From Aphrocallistes beatrix (lineage: Eukaryota > Porifera > Hexactinellida > Sceptrulophora > Aphrocallistidae), in NCBI GenBank assembly GCA_963281255.1, contig OY725502.1, positions 2,108,001 to 2,172,000 on the forward strand: a stretch of DNA of 64,000 nt. The letters are read 5' to 3'. The notes beneath the pieces are model-generated. The model made no database searches and had not been told where the DNA came from. It saw nothing but the letters and a program-made list of their open reading frames with translations. The translations under genes were made by a program, and so were the position numbers. Position 1 is the first letter of the stretch, and every line of letters begins with the position of its first letter. Positions 33,843-46,196 of the stretch are shown here, in pieces.

Positions 33843-34330
33843 AACAAGCATGCTTCGCTTGGATGCGCGGCGGGGCTGGCGGACACAAAGTGTCCACCAG
33901 AGGCACCCTTAGGGCATCGAGGCTCACATTGATTAATTAGAAGGTAGATAACATCTCTGAATACGTGTGTCATACTGAAATAATCGATATCACTCGAAAA
34001 AACACAAAATTTGTCAGTTTTTGATGCGTAATTATGACGTCATAACAGAGTGATTAGAATGTGAGTTGTATCATATTTGTGAAATAAGAACATACACATT
34101 GTCTATTAAAATTTCAGCCTTCTATCACCTGAATTGGCGGATTTATGGTCAAAAATTGACATTTCTTATTATTAAAAAAGTGACAATGACGTCATAATTC
34201 CATGATTAGTTAACATTTTCGTCTGAGGTCAGAACTTAGTGGAGCCATAGCCAAATACTCCTATATGCCAAAATCAGCTTCCTATGCCTGGCAGTTCCTT
34301 CAATCAATTCGTTAAAGAGATATAAATATC
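33843..34330 (+). repeat. Family X repeat, left member of a mirrored pair
   Basis: Hairpin at left (GGCTGGCGGACACAAAGTG), tail AATTCGTTAAAGAGATATAA at right, then the inverse 26-bp module at about 34329-34352. Its mirror is 37462-37927. Confidence 0.85.
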
Positions 34331-35071
34331 CTTCTATTATAACTCGATTAATGTGTATATGTGTATGTATATGTTACAGTAAGATGGTGAAATCAGTGAT
34401 TTCGCGAAATCCCACAATGTTTTAGAAAATTAAGTAATTACTATTTCACCCGAAGAATTCACGAATTTATTGAAATAATTAGGAAATTCACGAAATTCAA
34501 AAACACCTAGTTATTTCATTAATTTACTAAGTGAAAATGCCAGAATTATCACAAAAGCTCAACAAATGTGTGAAATTAATGATAATTTGAAAACTTCCCG
34601 AAATTTCCATTAATTCACCATAGCATGGCATCGGGATTGTTATTTTACACATCTGTGATAATTAGCTGTACAGCCGAAAGGTAAACATCTATTTTTGATG
34701 GTAACCACTTTGGATCTTAAAAAACTTGTGGTTATGAATGTGTATAAATACAAAAGATTAAATTTACAATTCTATAACTATTAACTCAAATCACTATTAC
34801 GCAATTTGTGAATATTTGCTAAATGCATTTGAAATGGTCCGAGCAAATGTAAATCGAAAGTGCTACAAAGCAAAACTTAAGTGTAATTCTCGGTGCGACG
34901 GAAGTCTCACTTTTGCTAACAAATTTTTTTTTCATTTCTCAACATTTCTTCATTTTGTTGTGTTCCCATAAATGCAGTATTGTATCTCTTACTTCTTTGT
35001 GTTGAGTAAATTAATGAAATAACTAGGTCTTTAAATTAGGAATTTCGTGAATTTCCTAATTATTTCGTTAA

Positions 35072-37122
35072 GGATACCGCCCTCGAAAAACATCGCCTGA
35101 CATTAAAAAAAATGGTGAAATTTTTTACTGTTAATTCCATCGGATTATTGAGTAGTCTACCATCTAATCGTACTTGTTGGACGGTATTTATTTTGATATT
35201 CTAGAAATGAGCACCTAAAGCTCAGTAGTACTAAAAATCGGATAGTTATTCGTGGTTTTGCGGCGGAATCATCAATTATTTTCCAGCTTATCTGATATTT
35301 TTTCAATTATATGAACCTCAAAATGGTTTTGGTCCCTTGAAATATTTTAAAACAGATGAATTTAGAAAAAGAGGCACTTAAAATCCAAACAAAAATATCT
35401 TTATGAGGGACTTCATTTCTAAAATGCTCGGGAAATGACCGTTGTGATATTAGCTATTGTGTATAGAAAAGAATTCTGAATATTTTTAAAAAAAATTTGT
35501 TCAGATCCGACCATTAGTTCGTAAGTTATAGTATATTGTATGTAAAGTTCGGACATCAAACCTCTCTATGGCCCCGAAAGTGCTCGATGTCAATGCTTAA
35601 CCCGAGGATTACTTGGGGTCAAAGGTATAAATAGAAATGACCCAGCTTTCACTTTCATTTTCAGTTTACTTTCAATTAACTTTCACTTTCAATTCAACAT
35701 TCCTGGACGTGCTCGGGTTAAAAACTATTGATGATATGTAATCTATTATAATCTTAAATGAAAGGATATATATGATAATATATAGGTTCCTCAAACATCT
35801 CTTTGTCAAAAAGTAAATATTTCTTGACTTATCATCGATTTTATTGTAACACAAATTCTATGGAGAACTTTGAATATATTAGAAAATGGCGAATCTTGTC
35901 ATGAAAGAAGTTCCCAAAAGTAGCTATCATACTCAAAAAACAATGCAATAGTCACTAGCAATGTATACAGAAATTTTGAAGCACTCAACATGATTATTTT
36001 TGAAGTTCAAAGCATTTATCTCTAAAATTCGGTCAAAGCCCCCCATTTATGGTCCAAAAACAGATTCCTCCATATCTCGGGAAATATACACCCAAATTCT
36101 TAGCTCTCAATTCCTAATATACTTTTCAAGACGGTATATATCTGATTCATAAATAATAAGTGTACTACATGGAATGGAATGCTAAGTATTAAATTTTTAT
36201 AACGTGATGACGTAGCATTTTTCGAAAATCCTAACTTGAAAACTAAAAGTCGTAGACTCTCGCTCTAACTTCCTAATATACTTTTTAGAAGCTCTTTATT
36301 CATTCTAAACCGATGAATTATACTTTGTAGTGCTAGGAATATGAATTATATTCCCTAATTGGTTCAAAATATTTGGGGTTAGAGGCTTCAAGATAATTTG
36401 TAAATTTTCAGCATAATTTTGCTATTTTCACCAAAATCTGTTGGAATACATTTAATTCATTTGTATACATGCGATTAAATGTCCATGGACGCTTTTATTT
36501 ATCGTTAATAGCTTTTTTTACATTGTTCTTAACATCAAAACTTCAAATCCCTATATCTCGGGACTTTAAAATTCCAAAATTGACCGTCTTTCCAAAATTT
36601 TAACTCAAAATTGCCTTGAGATAGAGGTTTGAAAATTTCAGGAGTTGTTCCATATCATTAGGCGATGAGCGTAGGACCACTCGATTTTCGATATCTTATA
36701 AATTTGTGATTTTATTGCTGATTTCCAAAGAAAATCGGACTTTTTTCGCCGTTTTTTGGACCTTTTTATTCGGACACCGATAAAATTTACAATTTTTCTA
36801 TTTTATACTTTCTTCTGGTCCTATGCAGTGGTAAATATGATAGACTATCTATGAATAAATTTTCGAAGCATTTGATCCAAACATGTGCTTTAAAAAAATC
36901 ACAGAGTGGAGGAGGGCTTACCATTAAGATGTGCTAGGGAAGAGCGGAAAAAACCCGACTTTGAGACGCTGTAACTCAAAAACTAGAAATGCGAACCAAA
37001 AACTGTTTGGCATGTGTCAATATTTTTTAATTGCACTACCTGCCCACGCTTAACATCTTATATATCTCTGTTCTTGATATATGCTGTAAGCCAAACCTAA
37101 GGATTTTTCACGGGCGGTATCC
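35072..37122. mobile_element. 2.05-kb TTAA-flanked element of unknown superfamily
   Basis: TTAA at 35068-35071 and 37123-37126; ends GGATACCGCCC and inverse GGGCGGTATCC. No open frame longer than about 60 codons on either strand, and the interior lacks any recognised domain. A smaller TTAA MITE lies inside. Confidence 0.75.
35597..35721. mobile_element. TTAA-flanked MITE with CCC/GGG ends
   Basis: TTAA at 35597-35600 and 35718-35721; ends CCCGAGGATTACTTGG and CGTGCTCGGG. Nearly identical to the copy at 47399-47523. TTAA target and CCC..GGG ends fit piggyBac-type MITEs. Confidence 0.88.
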
Positions 37123-37238
37123 TTAAATTCGTGAATTCTCTGGGTGAAATAGTAATTACATGAATTTCCTAAAACATTCAGGGATTTCGTGAAATCACTG
37201 ATTTCACTATCATACTATAACATACGTCGTAGTGGATA

Positions 37239-37407
37239 TGTTACAGTAAATCTGTGTAATTAGTTATTCCATGAAAGCCTAGTGATTTCACGAAATGACT
37301 AGGCTTTTCGTGAAAAACCCCACACTCATTTCACGAAATGCCTAGTAATTTCGTGAGATCACTAGGCACTTCATGAAATACCTAATTTCACAATCTGACT
37401 GTAACAT
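37239..37407. mobile_element. Small MITE with TGTTACAGT ends
   Basis: Ends TGTTACAGTAAATCTG and inverse; interior repeats of 'TTTCGTGAAAT' and 'ACTAGGC' in both orientations. Related by its ends to 34372-37224. Confidence 0.75.
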
Positions 37408-37424
37408 ATATACACATATACACA

Positions 37425-37927
37425 TTAATCGAGTTTTAATAGAAGGATATTTATATCTCTGTAACGAATTGATTGAAGAACTGCCAGGCACACAGAAAGC
37501 TGATTTTGGCATCTGTGAGTATTATGGCTCCACTACGTTCTGACCTCAGACAAATATGTTGACTAATCATGAAATTATGACGCAATTGTCACTTTTTTTA
37601 TAATTATAAATGTTAATTTTTGACCATAAATCCGCCAATTCAGGTGATAGAAGGCTGAAATTTTAATAGCATGTGTATATTAATGTATCTCAAATAGGAT
37701 ACAACTCTCATTAAAAAATGATGACACATCACGCATCAAAAATTGAAAAAAAATTGCTTAATTCTGTTATATTTCGAGTGATATCAATTGTACCAGTAAG
37801 ACAGACGTATTAAGAGATTTTACTCACGTTATAATTAATCAATGTGAGCCTAGGCGCCCAAAGGGCGCTTCTGGCGGACACAAAGTGTCCGCCAGCCCCG
37901 CAGCCCAAGCAAGCAAAGCGCTCTTGT
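37425..37927 (-). repeat. 26-bp module plus family X repeat, right member of mirrored pair
   Basis: ATTAATCGAGTTTTAATAG module at 37426-37450, then TCTGTAACGAATTG and the X body reversed, ending in hairpins AAGGGCGC / GCGGACACAAAGTGTCCGC and AAGCAAAGCGCTCTTG. Confidence 0.87.
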
Positions 37928-38456
37928 AGATATATACTTGTTTGAATGAGTGGAGGTAAGATTTAGCTTCGAAATTGTCTATATAACTGCGGATTTGGTT
38001 AAAAAAATATCGCCAATGGCGTTTTGTATTTTGGCCATGTAAAAGTGAATTTGAATTTTTTCTGATGGTAAGGAGTGAATGGATGCATTGATTGAATTAA
38101 ATGAGATAACCAAATAATGTTCTACCATAGTGGAATTTGTCATAATTTCGCCACTTGAGAGGGGAAGAAATGGCGGTAAATAACGATACTAACACAGTTT
38201 TCAACAGCATAAACCTGACAAAGAATTCAATTTAGACATTATTTGATACATAGATACTATATCGATGAAGTTCAAACTTTTCTTTCTGAGCTAACCCAAT
38301 GTCCCTTCTGGCTCCTAGGAGCTGGCCAGCTAGAGCATCGTGAATCAATTTGGGAAGGGATGCTAGGAAGAATTAAAAAAAAAACAATACTAAAGGACTA
38401 ATATGAAAGTAATCAAAATGGTGATAATTAGAGTGGATCCGATATTAACAACAAAC
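37928..38456. other. Intron sequence, no feature recognised
   Basis: No frames or element ends identified. Confidence 0.4.
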
Positions 38457-38667
38457 CTGGTTCGGAGATATTATATCTGATACTAAGAATCCAATATTAT
38501 TAGCTTCAGGTAAGTAGTTATCAAGAATTAATTCAATATTTCCAATCCCAACAATTTGAGGTTGGTCATTAAGAGCGAATATTTTCACTTGAGTATAAAT
38601 TGAATTAGATACAATCCCACGATTAAGGGGAAATTCTGTAAAATATAGCTCAATTTCCCGCTGAGTG
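38457..38667 (-). CDS. Exon 4: linker between CSPG-like and tandem-95-like domains
   Basis: Exon of 211 bp (1 + 70 codons) between acceptor CCCTTTTAG and donor CAG then GTTTGT. Reads 'TQREIELYFTEF', 'TQVKIFALNDQPQIVG' and 'LVSDIISPNQ'. The 'NDQP' motif closes the preceding repeat. The exon has no long enough frame with its own Met, so it would be missed by simple ORF calling; phases fit exon 3 (CA + C, His) and exon 5 (phase 0). Confidence 0.88.
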
Positions 38668-38959
38668 CTAAAAGGGGATAATTACATTTTAAATAGTAAA
38701 GGATATCGTTTAGTATGCAAATATGATTAATAAAAATGAGGCACAATAGCCATAAGCGTAGGTTCAGGTAGGGTTGGTAGATACCATATGGCCCTACCTA
38801 TAATTTGCCGAAGGCTATAATCTTCTAATACCCATAATTCGACTTTTTCAAGATGACTCAAATCAATCCTGAATCCGAGTCAAATACTTTACCAATCTTC
38901 ATCTCGAGTCTACTCGGTTCGCAATTATCACTTGAAAGGTGATAGAAGAGTGCATAATC

Positions 38960-39322
38960 AGTCTACAATATTTCATTTGAGACATAGTGTTATTGAACCA
39001 GTGATTGCGTAGATTTTTGAGACGCATATAATTCTGAGACATAGTGTTACTGAACCAGAGATTACATAGAATTTTGAGATTCATAGAATACTGAGACTGA
39101 GTTCACCATTTAAAAAATTAACATAGTAATTCTAATAGAATCTCTCAAAATTCTAAGCCCACTATTTGCCTAGTAAATTTAATTTTATGTTTAATTTTGA
39201 ATTATACGAATCTAATAGTGATGTATCAAAATTGTAAGCAAAACTGAATCCATAGTTCAATAACACTAGGGTCTCAGAATTATATGCGTCTCAAAATTCT
39301 ACGCAATCCCTGATTCAATTTT
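38960..39322. repeat. Short tandem and inverted repeats ('GAGACATAGTGTTA' units)
   Basis: Two direct units of about 60 bp start at 38979 and 39036 (GAGACATAGTGTTATTGAAC). An inverted copy lies at 39250-39315 ('CAATAACACTAGGGTCTC'). Confidence 0.7.
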
Positions 39323-40187
39323 GATGAGTCATCATATGATTGCGCAATATGTCAAATTACAAATTTAGCTACTTTCAGAACCGATTTATGGACACTTCTA
39401 AGCATTTTTAAGACAAAGATTTAGTATAGAACTGGGCTATAAATAGGTTGACGCGAAAAATTTGGAATTTTACCATTGTGTTAGTACATTCCATCGTTGC
39501 TATGGAAACGTCATTTGGTCAGTAAAGATCATCTCTTGAAAACCGTAGCTACTAGATTTTTTATCTAAGATTTATTTGATAACCAATAGACTACTTCCAA
39601 TCAAGCGATAATATAATTGCTATGTCTAAATTAAATGGTTTACGAGATATTAGACAAATTACCAAAAGTGATCAATATGATAAATTGTCTAATATCTCAC
39701 AAACTATTTAATTTAGCTGTACAAATTATATTATCGCTTAATAGGAAATAGTATATTGGTTAGTTACTGCGGTTTTCAAGATATGACCTCAAATAATAAA
39801 AATACGTTCCCAAAGCAAGGCTGGAATATAGCAATATTCCATGAAAAATTCAAAAAAATTTCCGCACCAACCCATTTACACCTCGGGTCTATGCAAAAGA
39901 CTTTATAATAAAAATGCTTAAAAGTGCATAAGCTGGCACTGAAAATCACTAAATTTGTCTTAAATTTGACCTATTGTGCAATCATATGATGACAAATCAA
40001 GATTTTAGGAATGGATATGGGTACTTTGACACAATATTTATATCTGCTGGTAATACATTCCTAAGCTCTATTCTGCGTGGTTAATGATTTTGGTAACTCA
40101 TGCATTTGTTCAATCACCTTCTACCGTATCCCTAGTCCAAAATTCTATAGTTGTTGCTAGGCCTTGTATGTAGTAGGCCATGTTGGA
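39323..40187. mobile_element. Diverged P1-family palindrome
   Basis: Two inverted halves meet near 39665 ('TTTACGAGATATTAGACAA' / 'TTGTCTAATATCTCACAAAC'), matching the 20242 element at lower identity. The right end AGGCCTTGTATGTAGTAGGC is present; the left end is lost. Confidence 0.85.
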
Positions 40188-40289
40188 ATAAAAATTAATT
40201 CATTTTAAAGTGCCCAATATGGAATTTTTCGGAAAAAACTTTTCCTGCTATGTCTACAGAGTTCAAATTTGATAATAACAAGACAAAAA

Positions 40290-41290
40290 AAATAATTTCA
40301 ATTTCAGGAAGAACGACTCATAGGTGTAAATTCTTTATAAAAATTTTTGAAAAATTACCAATGAAAACGGTTATTAATTTGAGTAACTAACTTATTGGTA
40401 GTGTCGGAATCATTTTACACGTAGATTGTAATCTGTCCGTCGCTTTGATATGTCGCTATATTTCCACACTAAGTATGGTATGAGTTAATTAAATTCGCTT
40501 TATAATTACTAGATTATACAGGTTTATGTTACACTAAATGATATTTAATGATGAAACTTTGATAAATCTTGTCAAAATGTAGGGTATGGTATCATGTCAT
40601 TTTTAATGTCCCACTTGACTTTCAACATAGATTTTATATTGCTAATTTATTTGTTTACGTTTTTACCAAAGCCCTTAGAATAAACAGTATCAGTTTAGAA
40701 ACTTTGACAACTATTTTTCATCATTTATAGACCATATGAACTAAGGACTAATCATGTCCGGATATTATCCCCAATACACTAAATAAATTCAAACATAGCC
40801 TACTGTATATAAGGCTAGCTGATACTATTTATTCTAAAGGCTTTAGAAAAAACGCAAACATATAAAATAGGAATATAAAATCTAATGTTGAAAGTCAAGT
40901 GGGACACAAAAAAATGACATAGTACAAAACCCTACATTTTGACAAGATTTATCGATGTTACATCCTTAAATATCATTTAGTGTGACATAAACCTATATGA
41001 TCTAGTAATTATAAAGCGAATCTAATTAACTATACTATACTTAGTGTGGAAACATAGGGACATATCAAAGCGCCGTCAGATTACAATCTACGTGTTAAAT
41101 GCAATATGGAATGAAGAAAATCGAATTTCTGAAAAGTTCTGACGTCACCAGATCAAATCAAAAACGGATTCCGACACTACCAATAAGCTAGTTACTCAAG
41201 ATAATAACCGTTTTCGTTGGTAATTTTTCTAAATTTTTCGTAAAGAATTTACACCTGTTGACTTTTCATCGGCATGGACATCGTATTATT
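40290..41290. repeat. 1-kb imperfect inverted repeat
   Basis: Segments 40310-40695 and 40824-41275 are inverted copies, for example 'AAAGTCAAGTGGGACA' / 'TGTCCCACTTGACTTT' and 'CACTAAGTATGGTATGAG' / 'CTATACTATACTTAGTG'. The spacer contains a lone P1 end, CATAGCCTACTGTATATAAG, at 40796. Confidence 0.82.
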
Positions 41291-41965
41291 GCAAAAGTTG
41301 GGACATATATTCATAAATTTTATTAAAGCAACTTATATTCAAACAATTGAGCAAATTTGAGATTATAATAATTATTTGCATTTTGACTGGTCGATTACAG
41401 ACGGATAATCACTATTTAATTAATTTAATAGGAAGTTTTCGAAATGCATTAAAAAATTCCCTTCACCATAGATATTCGTATACTACACGAATACCCATGG
41501 AGAGGATATTTTTTATATAACAGTCCATTGTTTATCCAACAATAACAGATTTCTTTGCTAAATTTTCAGGATAAGGCCATAATAGAACAGTTTTTATAGA
41601 ATCACAGTGATGGAACAAATTCTGTTTGAAAATCCCATATTTTCAACTCAATCAGCTCTGTTTTATGCGTAAAAATTATTAATTCCTAAGGTGTGCATAA
41701 AACAGTGCAAAAATTGGCAGATTGTGAGCAATATTGCCTGTTGTGTAATAATATAATGATAACAAAATATTTTTTTGAACTATGCATTTTGATGTCAGAT
41801 AAACTAAAGCACTATTCCCCATGGTTAACCATTTTGGTTTTCATGCAAAATAAAATTATCTGCACCTCAATCATATCCTTTTTTCTATTTTAATGGCAAA
41901 CCTAGTAGTGGAGTAGGAAAAGAAATACTAGGCTAGTGTATAATGTCTTATTACTACAAACATAC
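41291..41965. other. Intron sequence, no feature recognised
   Basis: A 66-codon frame at 41693-41893 shows no recognisable similarity. Confidence 0.4.
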
Positions 41966-42429
41966 TGAGGAGCTTGATCAAAACTTAAGAAAGAAATCTG
42001 TTGGATGTAGTTGAGAAATAATTGATGGGGCAACTGGTCCGCAAGAGCAGTTATGATCAATTGATTTGTCTCATTATCGGAAACATTAAAACCCGAGTTA
42101 AAAGGGATTATTAATATATCATCCACATTCATTGGTTGATTGGTAAGATTTACTGTAGCCTGAGCAAGAAATGAATTGTCTTCATCTGTTACAACAAGTC
42201 TATCATCATTGAATATTAAAACAGGGATCAAGCTATCTTCGATAAAATTAACAGTATAATTTGCTATCCAAGATATTACAGGAGGGTCAGGAACATTTTT
42301 TATGGTTAATGTAATAGAGCACTTGTTTTGCGAGAAACCAGATGGGTTAGATAAACTGATCGTTATCAGACGAGGATCTTGATTAGATGGTTCATCTGCT
42401 AAATTCTGATACTTCATACTTGAGATAAC
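41966..42429 (-). CDS. Exon 3: two CSPG/FREM-like repeats (parts)
   Basis: Exon of 464 bp (154 codons + 2) between acceptor CTGTAG and donor CA then GTATGT. Reads 'VISSMKYQNLADEPSNQDPR' and 'LITISLSNPSG', then 'NVPDPPVISW', 'FIEDSLIPVLIF' and 'LVVTDEDNSFLAQATVNL'. The 'YQN.ADEP…R.ITI' pattern is the typical second half of a CSPG repeat and 'VTDEDN' opens the next. A longer reading past the donor reaches a stop near 41902 and is not part of the exon. Confidence 0.9.
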
Positions 42430-43150
42430 CTACAGAAATAATAATTAAGTAACAACAGAATAGAGCAATGACAAAATACCTGGAGCTGCAAATAGATAAA
42501 ATAAAGTGATCCAGCAAACAATTATTGACCTACGACATACATTGCCTGGTTCAAAATTTTTGGAATCATTTGTGGATGGTGAAAAATAATTCAAGGTGGC
42601 AAAATGTCAAAATTTGGGAAGAAAATTTCCAAATATTTTTTTCCTTTCACCGTAATGTAATCGAATTAAAAAAACAATTTGATATCTGGTACCCTAAACT
42701 TCGGCCAGGGAGTGGAATCTTATATATTAAAACACTAGGATTTTTTCTATTTTTTATTGTTTTATTTGTTTGTCCGAATTAATTGAATAATTGGGAAGTC
42801 GTACAGATATGAGAATTGGCATGTAGGCGTCAAATGATATGACTACGATTAAGCTCTAAGAACAAAGCAAAATTTTCACACTTTCTCTATACTAAATAAA
42901 TGACTACACTATAACAATAGAAATCATTTTACGACACTACAATAGATCGTCATGGTTATTAACTTCAAAGCCACAACTTATGTTTGATATCTTAAATGTA
43001 TTACAGTGTATAGCAGTAAAAAGATTATGTCCATATTTTCACACCTTTATCTACATGTTTTCACACCATTTGACGAATTTTGAAAAATTTGCTAGAGACT
43101 AGCTTCCAACGGGTGACATGGGGTTTTGAGGGGCATAGATTTTCTGATTT
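42430..43150. repeat. Intron with a possible Tc1-type MITE near 42538-42720
   Basis: ACATTGCCTGGTTCAAAATT at 42539 and CGGCCAGGGAGTGGAATC near 42702 resemble the two ends of the Tc1-type MITEs elsewhere; the 85-codon frame over it is then incidental. Confidence 0.4.
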
Positions 43151-43152
43151 AC

Positions 43153-43360
43153 AAGCGTCTTGGTTTGCTTGCGCTGCGGGGCAGGCGGACATTTAGTGTC
43201 GGCCGGAGACGCCCTTTGGGCGCCAGGAGTCACATTGATTAATTATAACGGGGATGACATCTCTAAATACGTCTGTCCTACTGTTATAATCGATATCGCA
43301 CGAAAAATCACCAAATTTGTCAAATTTTGATGCGTAATGATGACGTCATAACAAAGGCAC
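43153..43360 (+). repeat. Family X, hairpin-side fragment
   Basis: GGCAGGCGGACATTTAGTGT and GACGCCCTTTGGGCGCC then the body to TGACGTCATAACAAAG, where it stops. Confidence 0.82.
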
Positions 43361-43479
43361 GTGAGAGTCTTTTGGCAATGATTCCACTAACTTCTGACCT
43401 CAGACAAAATAAAAGATGAAAATAGTGACGATACAAAATAATAACTATTCATGCATACACTACATACATCTTATATAGT

Positions 43480-43930
43480 AAAACATCTATACACTAAGCG
43501 AGCAAAAATATTTCAACACTTAAATCTTTTGCATACAAATAATACTAAATCGGATTATTTCATGAAGGGCAATAAGTTCAAATTCGAAGAGATACTAAAA
43601 TCTGATTTCAGATTCGAAATCTACACATTCGAATTAGTCATAGTTGAACATAACTAATAAATTACTCAACTCAATGAAAAATCTTATCAGCCTGAGCCAC
43701 CATAGGTAATTCATTGCCATCATGTATAGTGGTCAAAATGGGTGTATGTGGCATAAGGTGGCACCGATTGATAATTACAAAAAGTTAGGAATGAATGATT
43801 AATTAAAAAATTAACCTGTGACTAATTTGAATGCGTATTATTCGAATCTGGAATCCGATTAGCTGTATCCCATACCGTTTACTAGAAGTAACCATCTTCA
43901 TGAATAGACCCATTTTAGTATTATTTGTAC
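43480..43930. repeat. Diverged Tc1-type MITE region
   Basis: ACACTAAGCGAGCAAAAATA near 43490 and 'AGACCCATTTTAGTATTA' near 43906 are counterparts of the ends of 44539-45018, with matching interior words (TCAGATTCG, AACATA). Right end was displaced by family X. Confidence 0.45.
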
Positions 43931-44425
43931 AAGCGCGCTTCGCTTGCTTGCACTGCGCAGCTCGCGGACACTTTGTGTCCGCCGGAGGCGCCCTTTGGGC
44001 GCCTGGGATCACATTGATGAATTATAAGGGAGATAACATTTCTAAATACGTCTGTCCTACTGTTATATTCTATATCGCAAGAAAAATCACAAAATTTATC
44101 AATTTTTAAATTTTTGATGAGTAATGATGACGTCATAACAAAGTGATGAGTCAAAATTTTTTGGATGATAGTTGCATCATTTGTGAGGTATGTTAGCATA
44201 CAGATTCTATTAAAATTTCAGCCTTCTATCTCCTATAATGGCTGAGTAATGTTCGAATAACTGTATTGCTTAAATTTTAAAAATGTGACAATAATGTCAT
44301 AATTCCATGATGAGTCGACATTTTCGTCTGAGCTCAGAACTTGCTGGAGCCAGAGCCAAAAGACTCCCACATGCCAAAAATCAGCTTTCTGGGCCTGACA
44401 GTTTCTTCAATCAATTCGTTACAGA
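43931..44425 (+). repeat. Family X repeat, left member of a mirrored pair
   Basis: Full hairpin end CAAGCGCGCTTCGCTTGCTT … GGCGCCCTTTGGGCGCC and tail AATTCGTTACAGATATATA, followed by (TA)n and the module ATTAATCGAGTTTTAATAG at 44462-44487. Confidence 0.92.
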
Positions 44426-44538
44426 TATATATATATATGTATATACACATACTACACAAACATTAATCGAGTTTTAATAGTAAGGATGGGAAAGAATCAA
44501 GTGTTGAAATACCTTTGTCTGCTTAGTGTATATATATA

Positions 44539-45018
44539 CACTACCCGGACAAAAGTATTCGAACACCACGAAAACCTCCATACAAATAGTATTAAAGTGG
44601 ATCTATTCAAAATGGAATATGTAATCAAACAGAAGAGATATTCTATTTTTGATTTCAGATTCGTAAACTACACAACCGAATTACTAATTTTTGAAACTTT
44701 AATACAAATACAAATTCTCATGTAGAAAATTATCAACCTCTGCCACTTTGTGTCACTAATCGCCATCATATATGATGGCTGTGACTCGGGACAAGTAGCA
44801 TCAAGTATCAAAGGTAGATATTTATAATTTCGGGAGTTAGTAATTGAGTTGAGGATCTCAATTATGAGTAATTAGAATGTGTGGATTAGGAATTAGAAAT
44901 CAAAAATAGAGTATTTCTAACAGTTTGAGTACATATTCCTTTATGAATAGACCCACTTTAATACTACGTATTTGTATGGCGGTTTCTGTGGTGGTCGAAT
45001 ACTTTTGTCCGGGCACTG
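44539..45018. mobile_element. Tc1-type MITE in the TA tract between mirrored X copies
   Basis: Ends CACTACCCGGACAAAAGTAT and inverse (ATACTTTTGTCCGGGCACTG) with TA at both sides; long inverted arms, no transposase. Confidence 0.9.
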
Positions 45019-45025
45019 TATATAT

Positions 45026-45512
45026 ATATTTCTGTAACGAATTGATTGAAGAAACTGCTAGGCACAGAAAGCTAATTTTTGGCATGTAGGAACTTTTGGC
45101 TATGGCTTCACTAAGTTCTGAGCTCAGACGAAAATGTCGACTCATCATCGAATTATGACGTCATTGTCACCTTTTTGATAATTAGAAATTTCAGTTTTTC
45201 GACTATAACTCAGCCATTTAGGTGACAGAAGGCTGATATTTTAATAGAATGTGTATATTAATATATCCCACATATGATGCAACTATCATCAAAAAATGAT
45301 GACTCATCACTTTGTTATGACGTCATCATAACGCATCAAAAATTTAAAATTTGACAAATTTGGTGATTTTTGTGCGATATCGATTATAACAGCAGGACAG
45401 ACGTATTTTTGAGATGTTATCTCCCTTATAATTAATCAATGTGACCCCCAGGCAGACACTTTGTGTCCGCCAGCCGCGCAGCGCAAGCAAGCGAAGCGCG
45501 CTTGTTATTATT
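45026..45512 (-). repeat. Family X repeat, right member of the mirrored pair
   Basis: TCTGTAACGAATTGATTG at left, hairpin end GCGCAAGCAAGCGAAGCGCG at right. One of the three hairpins is shortened (GGCAGACACTTTGTGTCC). Confidence 0.9.
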
Positions 45513-46190
45513 ATTACTAGAACGAGGTTTGATGATTTAGTTTGGAAGTAGATTTAATCACTCATTTAGTATTTGTTTTTGCATGGTTTCCTTCTGACAT
45601 TAGTCAAGATAATCCACCCTATCTCGGCATGGACCCCCTCCGCCTATGTGCCCCGGGGTAGTGCCCCGACCGCCGCCCTCTCGTAGGGCATGACTTCAGT
45701 CGACTTTTGTCAACTATAAAGGTCTTCGCTTCTAAATTACCTGATTATGCACGAAAAACTTATTAATCATTGAAGAATGCAATGAAACCAAACTCAATTA
45801 CTAATCTGCAGGAGGCAAACAATAACATTGCATATCATATAACAATAAATAACAGTTGATTTTCCCGGGCGGGGAAATGGGAAGTCAAATATATGTGTGG
45901 GATCCCGGGACAGCAACACTAGTTTATATTGATTAAGTTTCCATGTAAGTGTGTTCATTCATTAACTTATCCATGGCTTTAAGTTAATTGAGTGGTGTCC
46001 AAGGTTTTTGTTGATTTTCTGAAATTGAGAATACACAACTACCAGTTAGGTTTCTCTTATACAGTAGCTATTCTTAAGTTAATTGAGTAGATATGTTTTG
46101 GAATAACAAAATTTGCGAGGTTTCTCATCATTCACTATTTTATACGTATATATTCATATATAAAGTTGATATCTCAATCAGAAATTAAAC
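45513..46190. other. Intron sequence with a GC-rich patch near 45615-45690
   Basis: 'GCCCCGGGGTAGTGCCCCGA' stands out by composition but gives no recognised feature. Confidence 0.35.
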
Positions 46191-46196
46191 ACGTTA

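Larger units (their letters stand above)
34372..37224. mobile_element. MITE with ATGTTACAGT ends, expanded by a 2-kb TTAA element
   Basis: Left part (34372-35071) and right part (37123-37224) contain inverted 'GATTTCGCGAAATC' / 'GATTTCGTGAAATCACTG' and 'TATTTCACCCGAAGAATTC' / 'GAATTCTCTGGGTGAAATA' segments, so they are the arms of one foldback element interrupted by 35072-37122. Confidence 0.7.

Noticed and set aside
41902-41965. Extension of the exon 3 frame to a stop at 41902
   Set aside because: A strong GTATGT donor at 41965 and restoration of the repeat motif by exon 4 (CA + C) show that this is intron.
42525-42782. 85-codon plus-strand frame with many Trp and Phe
   Set aside because: It starts in a sequence resembling the ends of Tc1-type MITEs and has no recognisable domain.
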